This document shows positions 25,983 through 36,510 of a stretch of 64,000 nucleotides of DNA, piece by piece. The stretch's first letter is position 1. Each line of letters opens with the position of its first letter. Below the pieces are notes generated by a model. That model worked only from the letters and a program-made list of their open reading frames with translations. It was not told the origin of the DNA and did not search any database. Location: contig NZ_CVRB01000001.1 in the NCBI RefSeq assembly GCF_001048695.1, positions 806,001 to 870,000 of the forward strand. The letters are read 5' to 3'. This DNA is from Neobacillus massiliamazoniensis (GTDB lineage: Bacteria > Bacillota > Bacilli > Bacillales > Cytobacillaceae). The position numbers were made by a program, and so were the translations under genes.

Positions 25983-26405
25983 TTAGGCATGTGTTTGTGA
26001 TGCCAATTCAAGAATAAAGGAAACCTCATCATAGCCTTTTTCTAGTTTTCTGGCTATTTGTTCGGCGGTTAAACCTTGTTGATGCAAATCAAATATTTCT
26101 TTGTAACGAACATTTAAGGATAGTTTTTTCACATGATTTGCTTTGTTAGTAGAAGGAACTACCGATAAGCTAGTATTTTTATTCAGCTTCTTTCGCGCGT
26201 TTTTTTGTTGAATGGAGATCGCACATAGCTCCACTGTTCCTCTTAATTCAGAGAGTTCCTGTTTCATTTTCACATGATTTTGAATCATGTTTTGATAAAC
26301 ATCCTGTTGAGAGGAATTTACCTGCTTGGAAGAACCCTGTTTGATCAAGATTAGCACACCGATCAAATTAAGGCCTAAAAGTATTTCGATTAAACCCGTT
26401 TGCAC
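25983..26405 (-). CDS. SwrB-like (YlxL/DUF6115) membrane-anchored motility protein
   Basis: The 140-residue product has an N-terminal membrane helix (about residues 5-23), a central charged linker and a C-terminal helix-turn-helix-like segment RYKEIFDLHQQGLTAEQIAR then KLEKGYDEVSFILELA. This architecture matches SwrB of B. subtilis, which activates the basal body export apparatus in swarming cells. The start is GTG at 26405 behind AGAGGAAGAG. In B. subtilis swrB is next to sigD at the end of the fla/che operon; here it lies before flhO. Homology is inferred from architecture and the C-terminal motif. Confidence 0.7.
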   Translation of the reverse strand: MQTGLIEILLGLNLIGVLILIKQGSSKQVNSSQQDVYQNMIQNHVKMKQELSELRGTVELCAISIQQKNARKKLNKNTSLSVVPSTNKANHVKKLSLNVRYKEIFDLHQQGLTAEQIARKLEKGYDEVSFILELASQTHA

Positions 26406-26433
26406 CTATTCTCTTCCTCTCATATGTATTTGT

Positions 26434-26877
26434 TTATGTATAAAGATTGACCAACAAGCCTTTGATTTCACCGATCCGATCCAAAAGAGAAAGACTTGAA
26501 TTTTGTTCGTTTAATACATGATTGGTTAGATCTAGTAATTTACGGTCGAGTACGCGAATGGTTTTCAAGGTTTTATTTCCCCCCATAGGGTCCCATGTTT
26601 CAGCTTGCATCAAACCTATACCATTTTTGGTGACATCGCCCATAAATTGTTTAACTAAATCCTTGTATTTGCGAAGTTCCTGAAACGTCGGATTATCACA
26701 TAACTGCTGGCCTTGTTGATCTAACTTTTGCATAAGCTGTTGTAGATGGTCTTTGCTGATATCTTTGGAATAGGAATTCATCATTTTTTGAAATGATACT
26801 GAGTTTGATGAAGCACGCTCTGACGTGTTGAGACGAGGATCAGCTATATTGATCCTTAACTGGTCCTGTATTTTCAA
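26434..26877 (-). CDS. YaaR family protein (DUF327)
   Basis: A 147-residue helical protein with the family hallmark LRKYKDLVKQFMGDVTKNGI and the C-terminal LDRKLLDLTNHVLNEQ. Members of this family are small Bacillus/Clostridium proteins of unknown function. The start is TTG at 26877 behind AGAGGTGA. Its place as the first gene of the swrB-like/flhO/flhP unit suggests a link to motility, which is inference. Confidence 0.82.
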   Translation of the reverse strand: MKIQDQLRINIADPRLNTSERASSNSVSFQKMMNSYSKDISKDHLQQLMQKLDQQGQQLCDNPTFQELRKYKDLVKQFMGDVTKNGIGLMQAETWDPMGGNKTLKTIRVLDRKLLDLTNHVLNEQNSSLSLLDRIGEIKGLLVNLYT

Positions 26878-26946
26878 ATGGATTCACCTCTTCATCATGA
26901 ATTCTAGCTAATGAAAAAACATCAAAATCTATCAAAATATGTAATC

Positions 26947-26975
26947 ATTATAACCTACTTTTTCATAGATTTCAT
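26947..26975 (-). promoter_or_regulatory. Candidate SigA promoter of yaaR-swrB-flhO-flhP
   Basis: Minus strand ATGAAA, 17-base spacer, TATAAT, about 70 bases upstream of the yaaR start. The -10 element is perfect; the -35 matches four of six. Two TTTTGAT half-sites (AAAATC and AAAATA contexts at 26919-26936) lie just downstream. Confidence 0.45.
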
Positions 26976-27074
26976 TATAAGTTTTTTTTCGAACACAGTT
27001 TCTAGTCTAGCATTCCATTCCTCGAAATTTGCTGAAACGCCCTCGTATCTCTACGAAAGCGTTTCATGCTCATA

Positions 27075-29240
27075 TTAGGCTAGTTTTGTAATTTGTGCTT
27101 TTACATTATTAATAGCGGTAGCTACCTCATCTACTTCTTTCGTTTGGATTTCTGTGCTGGCATATAATTCTTCAGTCTGTTTGTGAACATTTTCAACCTC
27201 TTGCGCAAGTTCTTGACCATATCTTGCTTGTTCATTTGTTGAAACATTCATTTGTTGAACCATTTCTTTCATATTGTTAATATTGCGAACGATTTCTTCG
27301 GAAGAAAGGGACTGTTCTTTCGTTGCATTTGTCACTGAGTTCGATTGGTTTGTAACATTTTCAGCTGCAGCAACTATGGAACGAGCGCCATTTGCTTGTT
27401 CCTCGGTGGCAATAATGATTTGCTGAATTTGATCTTTAATAGCGATGATTCCTTTTAGTAATTCTTCAGCTGTAATGGATTGTTCTTTTGTTGAATATCC
27501 CATTTCTCTTGCTTGCTTTGAAGCATTTTCGACGGATTCTGCAAATAATTCACTATTCTTCGTTTGAACTTCAGTCACTTTGGCAATTTGATTCATTTCT
27601 GCTGTAACTTTGGAAATACCTTCAGAAATTTTCAAGATCGCTTTGTTTGTTTTATCTGCAAGTTCGTTGCCAATTTCAACTTTATGAGCGCCTTCTTTAA
27701 TAGAAGTTACCGCAACAGCCGTTTCATCTTGAATCCCTTTGATTCTGACGGAAATTTCTTTTGTTGCTTTTGCAGAACGTTCAGCGAGTTTACGTACTTC
27801 ATCCGCTACTACTGCGAATCCTTTTCCGTGTTCTCCGGCACGAGCGGCTTCAATCGCTGCATTCAGTGCTAGGAGATTGGTTTGCTCTGCGATTTCATCA
27901 ATCATTTCAATAATGCTGCCAATTTCTTCTGAACTTTTTCCTAGTCCCACCATTACACCACTTGCTTGGTTAATTACTTGTGAGATTTCTTTAAACCCTT
28001 TCAATGTTTCATCCAGAGTTTTTGTTCCTTCAATCGCATCATTTTGAACAGAATTACTAAGTTGGTTAATGGTATGTACGCTGTCTGCAACTTGCTTGAT
28101 GGAATCAACCATGTCTTCAACCGTTTTCGTGGTTTGTTCAGAATTAGCTGACAAGCTATTTGCATTTTCGCTAACACCTTGGATTGACTTACTCATTTCT
28201 TCAATCGCGGCAGAAATTTCTTCTACACTTGCCCCTACACTACCAGCATTACCAGCAACTTGTTCAATTGAAGCCATCATTTCTTCAATGGCAGAAGATG
28301 TTTCCTCTGCTGATGCTTCTAGATTACTTGCATTTTCAGCAACCAAATTAATCGAAGCACTCATTTGTTCAACCGCTGCGGAGATTTCATCTACTCCAGA
28401 TGCTGTGACATTGGTGTCACCGGCTACTTGTTGAATTGATGCAACAAGTTTACTAACGGAATCATTTGCATTTTTCATAGAAGCATCTAATTCTTGTGCA
28501 CTTACGGCAGTTTTATCAATTGACTTCTTAATTTCATTTACAGAATTCGTAGTAACGTCGACATTTTTTCCTACACCCTTAACCGATCGTCCAATGAGTT
28601 TCGTGATAAGGATGGAGACAAGCATACTAAAAAGTACGGCAACAATGGAAACTATGATTATTTCGTTTTTAGCATCAGAGGACGTCTTTTCGTAATCTTT
28701 AATAGTCTGATTGGTTTCTTTTTGGGAATTTTTTGTAAAAGCATTTAATGAATTGTTTGCTTTATTAGCATAAGAAGCCATTACTTCCATCTTTGTATGT
28801 ACTGCATCATAATTGTTACTTCTAGAATCTTCAAAGAAACTCGGTAGAGAAGAGACGTAATCCTCAAAATCGGCACTGAATTGTGCCAATAATTTTTTAT
28901 TTGTTGAAGGAAGATTTAATTTTTCCAATTCTTTAATATTCTTTCTTACTTCCGTAATGCTATCATTAACCTTTTTCTCCATTGTTGATTTTTCTGTTTG
29001 GTTTTGTTCAAACGCCTGCTTAACAGTATATAGCCTTACTGTGGTGAAACCTTCTTTTATGTTTCCGATTAAATCTGATTTGGGTATTTGGTTATCACCT
29101 ATAAAATGCAGATGGACACTTAAATTGTTAATATTATTTTGAGCAACAAAAGTAAGAGATAAAAAGAATATAATGACAACTATATGACTACCCCATTGTT
29201 TAAAATTCATTGACACTTTATTTGACCATTTCGTAAACAT
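27075..29240 (-). CDS. Methyl-accepting chemotaxis protein (paralog A)
   Basis: A 721-residue transmembrane chemoreceptor. Membrane helices lie at about residues 18-36 and 193-213, bracketing a periplasm-facing, four-helix-type sensor domain. The cytoplasmic part is a long coiled coil with repeated blocks of the type [16 protein letters not shown], and the hairpin tip [20 protein letters not shown] followed by [20 protein letters not shown], which binds CheA and CheW. No clear HAMP sequence is visible between helix 2 and the coiled coil. It lies downstream of two cheW genes and resembles the second receptor at 32556 along its whole length. Confidence 0.95.
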   Translation of the reverse strand: MFTKWSNKVSMNFKQWGSHIVVIIFFLSLTFVAQNNINNLSVHLHFIGDNQIPKSDLIGNIKEGFTTVRLYTVKQAFEQNQTEKSTMEKKVNDSITEVRKNIKELEKLNLPSTNKKLLAQFSADFEDYVSSLPSFFEDSRSNNYDAVHTKMEVMASYANKANNSLNAFTKNSQKETNQTIKDYEKTSSDAKNEIIIVSIVAVLFSMLVSILITKLIGRSVKGVGKNVDVTTNSVNEIKKSIDKTAVSAQELDASMKNANDSVSKLVASIQQVAGDTNVTASGVDEISAAVEQMSASINLVAENASNLEASAEETSSAIEEMMASIEQVAGNAGSVGASVEEISAAIEEMSKSIQGVSENANSLSANSEQTTKTVEDMVDSIKQVADSVHTINQLSNSVQNDAIEGTKTLDETLKGFKEISQVINQASGVMVGLGKSSEEIGSIIEMIDEIAEQTNLLALNAAIEAARAGEHGKGFAVVADEVRKLAERSAKATKEISVRIKGIQDETAVAVTSIKEGAHKVEIGNELADKTNKAILKISEGISKVTAEMNQIAKVTEVQTKNSELFAESVENASKQAREMGYSTKEQSITAEELLKGIIAIKDQIQQIIIATEEQANGARSIVAAAENVTNQSNSVTNATKEQSLSSEEIVRNINNMKEMVQQMNVSTNEQARYGQELAQEVENVHKQTEELYASTEIQTKEVDEVATAINNVKAQITKLA

Positions 29241-29351
29241 GATTTATACCTCTCTATGAATTGGACTTTTTTCAAAAAATGAATCTTTCATATGTAGCCT
29301 AAGTAAATGAATAGTTATTTTATTTTTTCAGTCGATTGTACGCTTTAAAAG

Positions 29352-29828
29352 TTATAGAGTATCTTTTATTTCTTTTAGTTCGTCTAAATTTGTTGTATCT
29401 TCAAGGAGCTTTTCTATGTCTAGGAGAATAACCAATCTGTGCTCCAATTGTGATATACCCTTAAGATATGAAACATCTTTTTCTTCCAATAGCTTAGGGT
29501 GCTGAATGGTGTCAGGAGTAATATCCAATACATCTGTTGCAGCATCCACCACAAGGCCAATCTCTTTTTCATACACTTGAACTATCATGATTCTTAACGA
29601 ATCACTTGGTTCAAGGGACTTCCCTGTTAACGCTGAACGCAAGTCTACAACTGGCGTCACGGCATTCCGAATAGAAGTAACTCCTAACACATGTGGCAGT
29701 CTATTCGGATATGGGGTAATATCCTGCATTCGTTCAATCGATACTACTTGATCAATATTGACCCCATATTCCTCACGACCTACTTTAAAAATGAGTACTT
29801 TAAAATCCTCTATTATTAGCTGAGGCAT
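29352..29828 (-). CDS. cheW: CheW, chemotaxis coupling protein (second copy)
   Basis: A 158-residue CheW-type SH3-like protein (FKVGREEYGVNIDQVVSIER, then VTPVVDLRSALTGKS and IGLVVDAATDVLDI). CheW links receptors to CheA. There is no receiver domain, so it is not CheV. It follows another cheW gene after 55 bases. Having two different CheW proteins next to one cheA and two receptors suggests specialised coupling (inference). Confidence 0.92.
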   Translation of the reverse strand: MPQLIIEDFKVLIFKVGREEYGVNIDQVVSIERMQDITPYPNRLPHVLGVTSIRNAVTPVVDLRSALTGKSLEPSDSLRIMIVQVYEKEIGLVVDAATDVLDITPDTIQHPKLLEEKDVSYLKGISQLEHRLVILLDIEKLLEDTTNLDELKEIKDTL

Positions 29829-29883
29829 TCCGCCGACCTCCTACTCTTTATATTATTTAGACCAATTGCATACCACTTTGGGA

Positions 29884-30309
29884 TTACAACGTCTCAGTTT
29901 TCATCAATTCTTCTATTTTTAATAAAATTATCAAGCGCCCCTCCAGTTTTGCAACGCCTGAAAAATAGTCAGAATCCAGCCCACTATTGGTGGCCGATTC
30001 GACCTCTTCTTTTTCTACGTCAATAACATCTCTCGTTTGATCTATAGTCAATCCTAATTCGATCTCCCCATACCTGATAATCATGACCCGTGTATTTTCA
30101 GTAAAACGGGTTTTTTCAAGGTTTAATCTGCTTCGTAAATCAATAATCGGAGTGACGTTCCCACGAAGATTTATCACACCTATTACGTAATCAGGGGCAT
30201 TTGGAACCCTTGTAAACTGATTGATTCTCTCGATGGATTGTACGTAATCGATATTTATTCCATACTCCTCATCACCTAATTTAAAGGCAACAATTTTAAA
30301 AGTATCCAT
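29884..30309 (-). CDS. cheW: CheW, chemotaxis coupling protein (first copy)
   Basis: The 141-residue protein is a CheW of ordinary length: FKLGDEEYGINIDYVQSIER, INLRGNVTPIIDLRSRLNLE and ELGLTIDQTRDVIDVEKEEV. It lies 18 bases after cheA, the standard cheA-cheW arrangement. The two CheW proteins in this cluster are clearly related but not identical. Confidence 0.94.
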   Translation of the reverse strand: MDTFKIVAFKLGDEEYGINIDYVQSIERINQFTRVPNAPDYVIGVINLRGNVTPIIDLRSRLNLEKTRFTENTRVMIIRYGEIELGLTIDQTRDVIDVEKEEVESATNSGLDSDYFSGVAKLEGRLIILLKIEELMKTETL

Positions 30310-30327
30310 TGAGTCGGTCCACCTTTC

Positions 30328-32325
30328 CTAGTTAATAAACTGATTGCAATCAATAATTAACGCAACTTCTCCATTTCCAAGAATAGTCGCCCCTGAAATA
30401 GCAAATAAATTTGTCAAAAAGCCGCCTAATGATTTCAATACAACTTCTTGCTGTCCTAAAACCGAATCAACCACTAATCCAACAGTCTTATCTCCCTTTC
30501 GAACTATGACTATAAATAACTCTTGTTTATTTTCACTAGTCTCGACATTTGGAACTTGGAAAGCTTCTTGCAAATAAACTAACGGAACGACTTGTCCACG
30601 GAACTTAATGACGGATTTTCCATATAGCGTATAAACCTCCCCCGGTGATATAGCTGCAATTTCCACAATCGAATTAAATGGAATCGCATAAGTTTCTTCT
30701 CCCACATTCACTAACATTGAATAAATAATAGATAATGTTAATGGTAATTGTATAAGGAAGGTCGAGCCGTGTCCTGGGACAGACTCAATACTAATCACAC
30801 CGCCTAATGATTCAATTTTGGTTTTAACGACATCTAAGCCAACACCACGGCCAGAAATATCTGATATTTTATCTGCCGTACTAAATCCGGAAGAAAAAAT
30901 TAATGCATAAACTTGTTGATCGGTTAGTGTATTCGCTTCCTCTTCCTTTACAACACCTCGCTCAATCGCTTTAGTTAGTACTTTTTCGCGATTAATCCCT
31001 TTACCATCGTCAGAAACTTCAATAAATACATGGTTACCACTATGGTAGGCTTTCAAAAAGATCTTTCCTTCTTCGGCTTTGTTGCTTGCTATTCTTTCCT
31101 CGGTTGACTCAAGCCCATGATCTAAAGCATTCCTTAGTAAGTGAATTAATGGGTCTCCAATTTCATCGATGACGGTTCGATCTAATTCTGTTTCGGCACC
31201 TTCTACCACCAATTGAACTTTCTTATTCAATTCTTTGGCCAGGTCACGGATCATTCGCGGGAAGCGGCTAAAAACTTGCTCAATCGGAACCATACGCATA
31301 TTCAAAACGAGTCCTTGTAGATCAGTTGAGATCCGCGTCATATGTTCCACTGTTTCCGTTAGTTCGGATAGCTGAGATTTACTAGCAATTTGTTCCAGCC
31401 TTCCTCTATCAATAATTAACTCACTGAATAGGTTCATCAAAAGATCCAGCTTATCAATATCAATCCGAATTGATTTTGATCGGTGCTTTTTCTTACTATT
31501 GTCTGGAACTTCCTTGCTCTGTGAACTATTGTTTATTTCACTTTTTTCGTTGTTAACAGCCAATATTTTGTCGCTTACTTTCAAATCATGGCTGTCCTTC
31601 TCAGATATTACGACTTCTTTTATTTCGGAAATGTTGACCAAGGTTGTCTGTATTTCTTGTATGTCACACTCTGACAACAATAAAAGGGTAAAAGAATCAG
31701 CGAAATTTTCTTCTTCAATTTGTTCTACTGACGGGTTGCTCTTAATTATTTCTCCGAGTTCTTCAGCGGCTTGAAATACCATAAATGCTCTTACTGTTTT
31801 CATTACACATTTTTCATCTATTAAAACTTGAATTTGATAAACGCTATTTCCGGTCTTTCTCGCTTCGTTGATTACTGTTAATTGATACTCATCAATCTCA
31901 AGCTCATCTTTAGAGGTAACAATAGTTGCCGCTTGCTCTGAAATAGATGGATTTTGAATCTTTGCTAATTGGTAGACAATATCCGTAACATTTTCTTTCC
32001 CATCGCCACCTTGTTCAATATTACCTACCATTTTTTCGATAAAATCTACACATTGAAAAATAACATCCATAATATCGGGTGTAATCTTTAATTTAGAATT
32101 ACGTAGTAGATCCAATACATTTTCCATTTCATGTGTCAATGAAGCAAGATCCTCAAATCCCATTGAAGCAGCCATTCCTTTAAGAGTATGGGCTGACCGA
32201 AAGATTTCGTTTACTATAGCTACACTTTCTACATCCGTTTCTAGCTTTAACAATTCATCGTTTATTGCCTGCAAGTGTTCTTTTGATTCTTCGATAAACA
32301 TCTCTAAAAAATCATTATATTCCAT
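30328..32325 (-). CDS. cheA: CheA, chemotaxis histidine kinase
   Basis: A 665-residue kinase with five domains. The HPt domain carries the phosphorylated His46 in SAHTLKGMAASMGFEDLA. A CheY-binding P2 domain, a P3 dimerisation helix pair (LMNLFSELIIDRGRLEQIAS), the ATP-binding P4 domain (DPLIHLLRNALDHGLES, DDGKGI, GRGVGLDVVK) and a C-terminal CheW-like P5 follow. It phosphorylates CheY and CheB in response to receptors. Its start is about 180 bases from the terminator of the upstream receptor gene, so it has its own promoter region with two TTTTGAT half-sites (32445 and 32464). Confidence 0.98.
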   Translation of the reverse strand: MEYNDFLEMFIEESKEHLQAINDELLKLETDVESVAIVNEIFRSAHTLKGMAASMGFEDLASLTHEMENVLDLLRNSKLKITPDIMDVIFQCVDFIEKMVGNIEQGGDGKENVTDIVYQLAKIQNPSISEQAATIVTSKDELEIDEYQLTVINEARKTGNSVYQIQVLIDEKCVMKTVRAFMVFQAAEELGEIIKSNPSVEQIEEENFADSFTLLLLSECDIQEIQTTLVNISEIKEVVISEKDSHDLKVSDKILAVNNEKSEINNSSQSKEVPDNSKKKHRSKSIRIDIDKLDLLMNLFSELIIDRGRLEQIASKSQLSELTETVEHMTRISTDLQGLVLNMRMVPIEQVFSRFPRMIRDLAKELNKKVQLVVEGAETELDRTVIDEIGDPLIHLLRNALDHGLESTEERIASNKAEEGKIFLKAYHSGNHVFIEVSDDGKGINREKVLTKAIERGVVKEEEANTLTDQQVYALIFSSGFSTADKISDISGRGVGLDVVKTKIESLGGVISIESVPGHGSTFLIQLPLTLSIIYSMLVNVGEETYAIPFNSIVEIAAISPGEVYTLYGKSVIKFRGQVVPLVYLQEAFQVPNVETSENKQELFIVIVRKGDKTVGLVVDSVLGQQEVVLKSLGGFLTNLFAISGATILGNGEVALIIDCNQFIN

Positions 32326-32506
32326 TAAAAACTCCCCCGCTCATTCGCATACCAATATATTACATTAGGATATTGGCGGTGATTTAATAAAATTTTATAA
32401 ACCTACCTTATATTACCATAGTTTTCGATTGTTTAAGAGGATTATTTTGATATATTTTCATCTTTTTGATAACTTTGTTACATTATTTAATCAAACAATT
32501 TCTAAT

Positions 32507-32542
32507 AAAAAACGCCTCCGCATATCAAGCGAAGGCGTTTTC
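32507..32542 (-). terminator. Intrinsic terminator after receptor paralog B
   Basis: Stem of 13 bases with one mismatch (AAAACGCCTCCGC / GCGAAGGCGTTTT), seven-base loop, 14 bases after the stop of the receptor gene. Confidence 0.88.
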
Positions 32543-32555
32543 CACTTTTATAAAA

Positions 32556-34718
32556 TTATTTTAGCTTAACCACCTGTGTGTGGACCTCTTTGATTGCCTG
32601 CGCAACCTCTTCCACTTCTTTCGTTTGTGCTTCAATGCTGGTATTTAATTCTTCTGTTTGTTTACTCACATTTCCTACCTCTAGTGCTATTTCTTGGCCG
32701 TATTTTGCTTGGTCATTTGAGACGATAGTCATTTGTTGAACCATTTCTTTTATGCCGTTAATATTGCGAACGATTTCTTCAGCCGTAATCGCCTGTTCAT
32801 TTGTAGTCCTTGTCACTAAACTAGATTGGTTGGTTACATTTTCAACCGCAGCTACGATCGCTTGGCTACCTTTTGCTTGTTCCGCCGTTGCAATTGAAAT
32901 TTGTTGAACCTGTTCTTTTATATTGATAATACTATTTACGATTTCTTCTGCAGTGATAGATTGTTCTTTTGTTGAAGATGTCATTTCTGTTACCTGCTTC
33001 GTAACATCGTCTACAGCTCTGGTGATAAATTCACTATTTTTGCTCTGTGCTTCAGTTACTTGAGCAATTTGGTTCATTTCATCTGTTACTTTTGTTATTC
33101 CTTCGAATATTTTCTTAATGGCTTGGTTTGTTTGTTCCGCCAGATGATTTCCGATTTTTGCTTTAGCTGATCCCTCTTGGATAGCTGTTACGGCAACAGC
33201 AGCTTCAGCTTGAATCCCTTTAATTAGAACAGCGATTTCTTTGGTTGCTATGGCGGAACGTTCTGCTAGTTTTCGCACTTCATCCGCCACTACTGCAAAT
33301 CCTTTTCCATGGGCACCGGCACGAGCAGCTTCTATTGCAGCATTAAGTGCCAATAGATTGGTTTGATCTGCAATATCATCTATTACTTCGATAATGCTTC
33401 CGATTTCTTCAGAACTCTTACCTAGTTTAATCATGACATCACTTGCTTGGTTAATGACATGAGAAATTTCCTTTAATCCATTCAATGTTTCATTCAAAGA
33501 AGCTGTTCCTTCAAGGGCATCACATTTAACATTGTTACTAAGTTGGTTTACTGTTTGTGCACTAGCTGCTACTTGTTCGATGGAGGCAACCATTTCTTCA
33601 ACCGTCATAGATGTTTGGTCAGCTTTTTCCGTTAATTGATTGGCGTTTTGGCTAACACCTTTAATAGATTTGCTCATTTCTTCAATTGCTGCAGAGATTT
33701 CATCCACACTTCCACCAGCATTTCCAATGTTTAGGGCTACTTGCTCGATAGATGACATCATCTCATGAATGGCAGACGATGTTTCTTCGGCAGAGGAAGT
33801 TAAATGATTGGCATTTCCTGAAACAAGAGTAATAGATTCGCTCATTTGTTCTATTGCTGCAGAGATTTCGTCCACACCGGAGGCGGTTACATTGGTGTTC
33901 GCGGCTACATTTTGAAATGATGAAACAAGTTGACGAATCGATTCGTTTGCCTTATACATTGAAGCATCTAATTCTTGTGAACTACTTGCCGTTTTATCGA
34001 TCGACTTTTTAATTTCAGCAACGGAATTTGTGGTGATGTCAACATTTTTTTCCACTCTTGCAACAGAACGTCCAATAAGTCTAACCGCAAGGACCGAAAT
34101 AATAATACTAAAAAGAACTGCAGCAATAGAAACAATCATAATTTGATAAATGGATAGAGTTGAATTATCATTGGCTCCCTTGATGATTACCGTATTGCTT
34201 TTTTGAATATCTTTAGTAAGGTCATCGAGTGAGACTAACGTTTTCCCCCCAATGACGGATAATAAGTTCATCTGTTCGTGTGTTGCCTCTAAATGATTCG
34301 CTCTGGATTCTTGGTAAAAGGTTGGGAGAATGGATACATAGTTTTCAAAGTTTTTACTGAACACCGTTAATAAATTTTTATTAAATTTATTATTACTTTG
34401 CTGGTTTATTTTATCGATTTCCTTTATATTTTTTCTTACTTTTGCAACCTCGTAAGTAATAAGCTGCTCTAAATTAACTTTTTCATCGGTGTCCAGTTCA
34501 TAAGCATGCTTTGTTGCATACATTTGGATATTTGTAACTTCTCCTTTTAGGCTGCCAACTAATTCAAGCTTTGGCACTTGCGAATTTCCTATATCATCTA
34601 CATTTTCACTTAATACGTGAATATTTTGGTATGAGGCAATGGAAATTGTACCTATGAGGAGGAGGATAAAGCCAAAACTGCCGATTAATTTAAAGCGCAT
34701 TGAAATTTTGCTAAACAT
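32556..34718 (-). CDS. Methyl-accepting chemotaxis protein (paralog B)
   Basis: The start is set at ATG 34718 ([15 protein letters not shown]), with AAAAGGAGAG upstream; a longer reading exists. The 720-residue receptor has membrane helices near residues 13-30 and 190-213, a sensor domain between them, repeated coiled-coil blocks ([18 protein letters not shown]) and the signalling tip [20 protein letters not shown] then [20 protein letters not shown]. It closely resembles the receptor at 27075, including the absence of a clear HAMP sequence, and the pair probably arose by duplication. It is a single-gene unit between terminators. Confidence 0.95.
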   Translation of the reverse strand: MFSKISMRFKLIGSFGFILLLIGTISIASYQNIHVLSENVDDIGNSQVPKLELVGSLKGEVTNIQMYATKHAYELDTDEKVNLEQLITYEVAKVRKNIKEIDKINQQSNNKFNKNLLTVFSKNFENYVSILPTFYQESRANHLEATHEQMNLLSVIGGKTLVSLDDLTKDIQKSNTVIIKGANDNSTLSIYQIMIVSIAAVLFSIIISVLAVRLIGRSVARVEKNVDITTNSVAEIKKSIDKTASSSQELDASMYKANESIRQLVSSFQNVAANTNVTASGVDEISAAIEQMSESITLVSGNANHLTSSAEETSSAIHEMMSSIEQVALNIGNAGGSVDEISAAIEEMSKSIKGVSQNANQLTEKADQTSMTVEEMVASIEQVAASAQTVNQLSNNVKCDALEGTASLNETLNGLKEISHVINQASDVMIKLGKSSEEIGSIIEVIDDIADQTNLLALNAAIEAARAGAHGKGFAVVADEVRKLAERSAIATKEIAVLIKGIQAEAAVAVTAIQEGSAKAKIGNHLAEQTNQAIKKIFEGITKVTDEMNQIAQVTEAQSKNSEFITRAVDDVTKQVTEMTSSTKEQSITAEEIVNSIINIKEQVQQISIATAEQAKGSQAIVAAVENVTNQSSLVTRTTNEQAITAEEIVRNINGIKEMVQQMTIVSNDQAKYGQEIALEVGNVSKQTEELNTSIEAQTKEVEEVAQAIKEVHTQVVKLK

Positions 34719-34821
34719 TACATTCTTTCTCTCCTTTTCAGCATCGATTTTGTAAGAAGCTACTTTCAAATAATTTTATTGAAACTTGCTTCTTTTTAGA
34801 AAAAACAGTTTTTTTACGTGA

Positions 34822-34875
34822 AAAAAAAGCGAGAGTGTCATGGACTGACGAGTAGCATTCCATCCCATTCTCGCA
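34822..34875 (-). terminator. Intrinsic terminator after cheY
   Basis: A nine-base outer stem (GCGAGAGTG / CATTCTCGC, one wobble pair) with a nested inner ATGGA/TCCAT stem, followed on the minus strand by eight T. It ends the cheR-...-cheY unit. Confidence 0.8.
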
Positions 34876-34986
34876 ATTACTATATAAAAATATGTAGTAT
34901 ATAACTTATACAAATAATTCATCGTGAATTATATCACTAGACGATTTCAGCATGAATCAATCAAATTTGCAAAACCTCTTTTGTTT

Positions 34987-35349
34987 CTATTTCCCTAACA
35001 CTTTATTGATAGATTCGATGACTCGTTCTGCTTGGAAAGGCTTTACCACAAAATCTTTTGCACCTAATTGTATTGCTTCTAATACCATAGGTTGCTGCCC
35101 CATTGCGGAACACATGATGATTTTAGCTTGTGGATGAGCAGCTCTAATTTCTTTTACTGCAGTAATCCCATCCATTTCAGGCATGGTTATATCCATTGTC
35201 ACGATATCAGGCAATAGCTCCTGATACTTTTCAATAGCATCTGCTCCATTCACAGCTTCCCCTACAACTTCGTGTCCATTCTTACTTAATATATCTTTTA
35301 GCATCATGCGCATAAATGCTGCATCATCAACAATTAATACCTTTGCCAT
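34987..35349 (-). CDS. cheY: CheY, chemotaxis response regulator
   Basis: A 120-residue stand-alone receiver domain: acidic pair D8-D9, phosphorylation site D53 in VTMDITMPEMDG, conserved Thr/Ser and Lys (MCSAMGQQ, FVVKPF). Phospho-CheY binds FliM to change the direction of rotation. It directly follows fliY (24 bases), as in B. subtilis. Confidence 0.97.
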   Translation of the reverse strand: MAKVLIVDDAAFMRMMLKDILSKNGHEVVGEAVNGADAIEKYQELLPDIVTMDITMPEMDGITAVKEIRAAHPQAKIIMCSAMGQQPMVLEAIQLGAKDFVVKPFQAERVIESINKVLGK

Positions 35350-35373
35350 TCTGTACTTCCCCCATTTTCATTT

Positions 35374-36510
35374 TTACATCGTCATTTTAGATATGCGTTC
35401 AATCGGACTGATGATTTCTGTAATACGTACGCCAAAGTTCTCTTCAATGACGACCACTTCGCCTTTTGCGATCAGCTTGTGATTAGCAAGGATATCCACA
35501 GGTTCACCTGCTAATTTATCCAGTTGGATAACAGCACCTGGTCCTAATTCAAGAATTTTGCGAATCGGCATTTCTGTCCGTCCTAATTCGACAGTAATAT
35601 TCAACGGAATATCATATAACATATCGATACTGCTCGAACCGGAACTTGGAATAGATGCATGGGAAAAAGTAGCATATTCTACCTTTTGTACATTTGCATT
35701 TTCCGAAGCTTGAGTTGCACTTTTTGGTGCTTGAGTTGTAGGTGAAACTGCCTTGTGATCAACTCGCGAATCAATCATGGTATTTTGAATAGCAATTTGA
35801 TCGGTTGGTGCTACTATCATTTCTTCCGCAACGGTGTAGGCAGGAGTAGCATCTCCAGAATATAAGATCTTCTGAATCATTTCTTTTCCAAAAGCAAGAG
35901 GAATGAACTGAATCATATTGGAATCAATCAGATTTCCTACCTTTAAACGGAAGGAGATTTCTAAAATGATATCATCATGAAGATCTTCCAATTTTTTTGG
36001 AGGAAAACCAAGTACATCTATATCCGGTGGTGATATATCCACTCTTTCGTTAAATAAAGTTGACATTGATGTTGCAGCCGATCCCATCATTTGATTCATG
36101 GCCTCTTGGACAGCACTAAGATGAAGCTCTGATAGTTCAGGTTCAAGCATCGTACCATCACCGCCCATCATCAAATTAGCAATGATTTTGGCATCATTTT
36201 CTTTAATCATTAACAGATTTTTCCCACGGAATCCTTCTGTATAATCTACGTGCACGGCAACAAGCTTTTCTTTTAGCATCTCTTCAATTTTAGTTTGCTC
36301 AATAACGCTAAGTGTAGGCGTAGTGATTTCAACTTTTTGGTTCAGCAAAGTGGAAAGAGCCGTTGTAGAACTTCCCAAGGATATATTTCCAATTTCCCCT
36401 AGTGCATCTTGCTCCATAGAGCTTAAAAAATCGTCAACTGATAAAGTTGGTTTTGTGTCTTGATTAAACAGCGCATTGATCTCCTCTTGAGAAAGTAACC
36501 CCTCGCTCAT
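35374..36510 (-). CDS. fliY: FliY, motor switch protein with CheC-type phosphatase domain
   Basis: The 378-residue protein combines an N-terminal CheY-P-binding peptide (MSEGLLSQEEINALF), a CheC-like domain with both phosphatase motifs (E39..N42 in LGEIGNISLGS, and E136..N139 in SAVQEAMNQMMGS) and a C-terminal FliN domain (LDKLAGEPVDILANHKLIAK). It is part of the C-ring and removes phosphate from CheY-P. With no cheC in the window, FliY is the only CheY-P phosphatase visible. It abuts fliM and precedes cheY. Confidence 0.97.
   Translation of the reverse strand: MSEGLLSQEEINALFNQDTKPTLSVDDFLSSMEQDALGEIGNISLGSSTTALSTLLNQKVEITTPTLSVIEQTKIEEMLKEKLVAVHVDYTEGFRGKNLLMIKENDAKIIANLMMGGDGTMLEPELSELHLSAVQEAMNQMMGSAATSMSTLFNERVDISPPDIDVLGFPPKKLEDLHDDIILEISFRLKVGNLIDSNMIQFIPLAFGKEMIQKILYSGDATPAYTVAEEMIVAPTDQIAIQNTMIDSRVDHKAVSPTTQAPKSATQASENANVQKVEYATFSHASIPSSGSSSIDMLYDIPLNITVELGRTEMPIRKILELGPGAVIQLDKLAGEPVDILANHKLIAKGEVVVIEENFGVRITEIISPIERISKMTM

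Noticed and set aside
27564..28434. Plus-strand open frames of about 100 to 120 codons inside the first receptor gene
   Set aside because: They are antisense frames of the repetitive coiled coil; no ribosome sites and low-complexity products.
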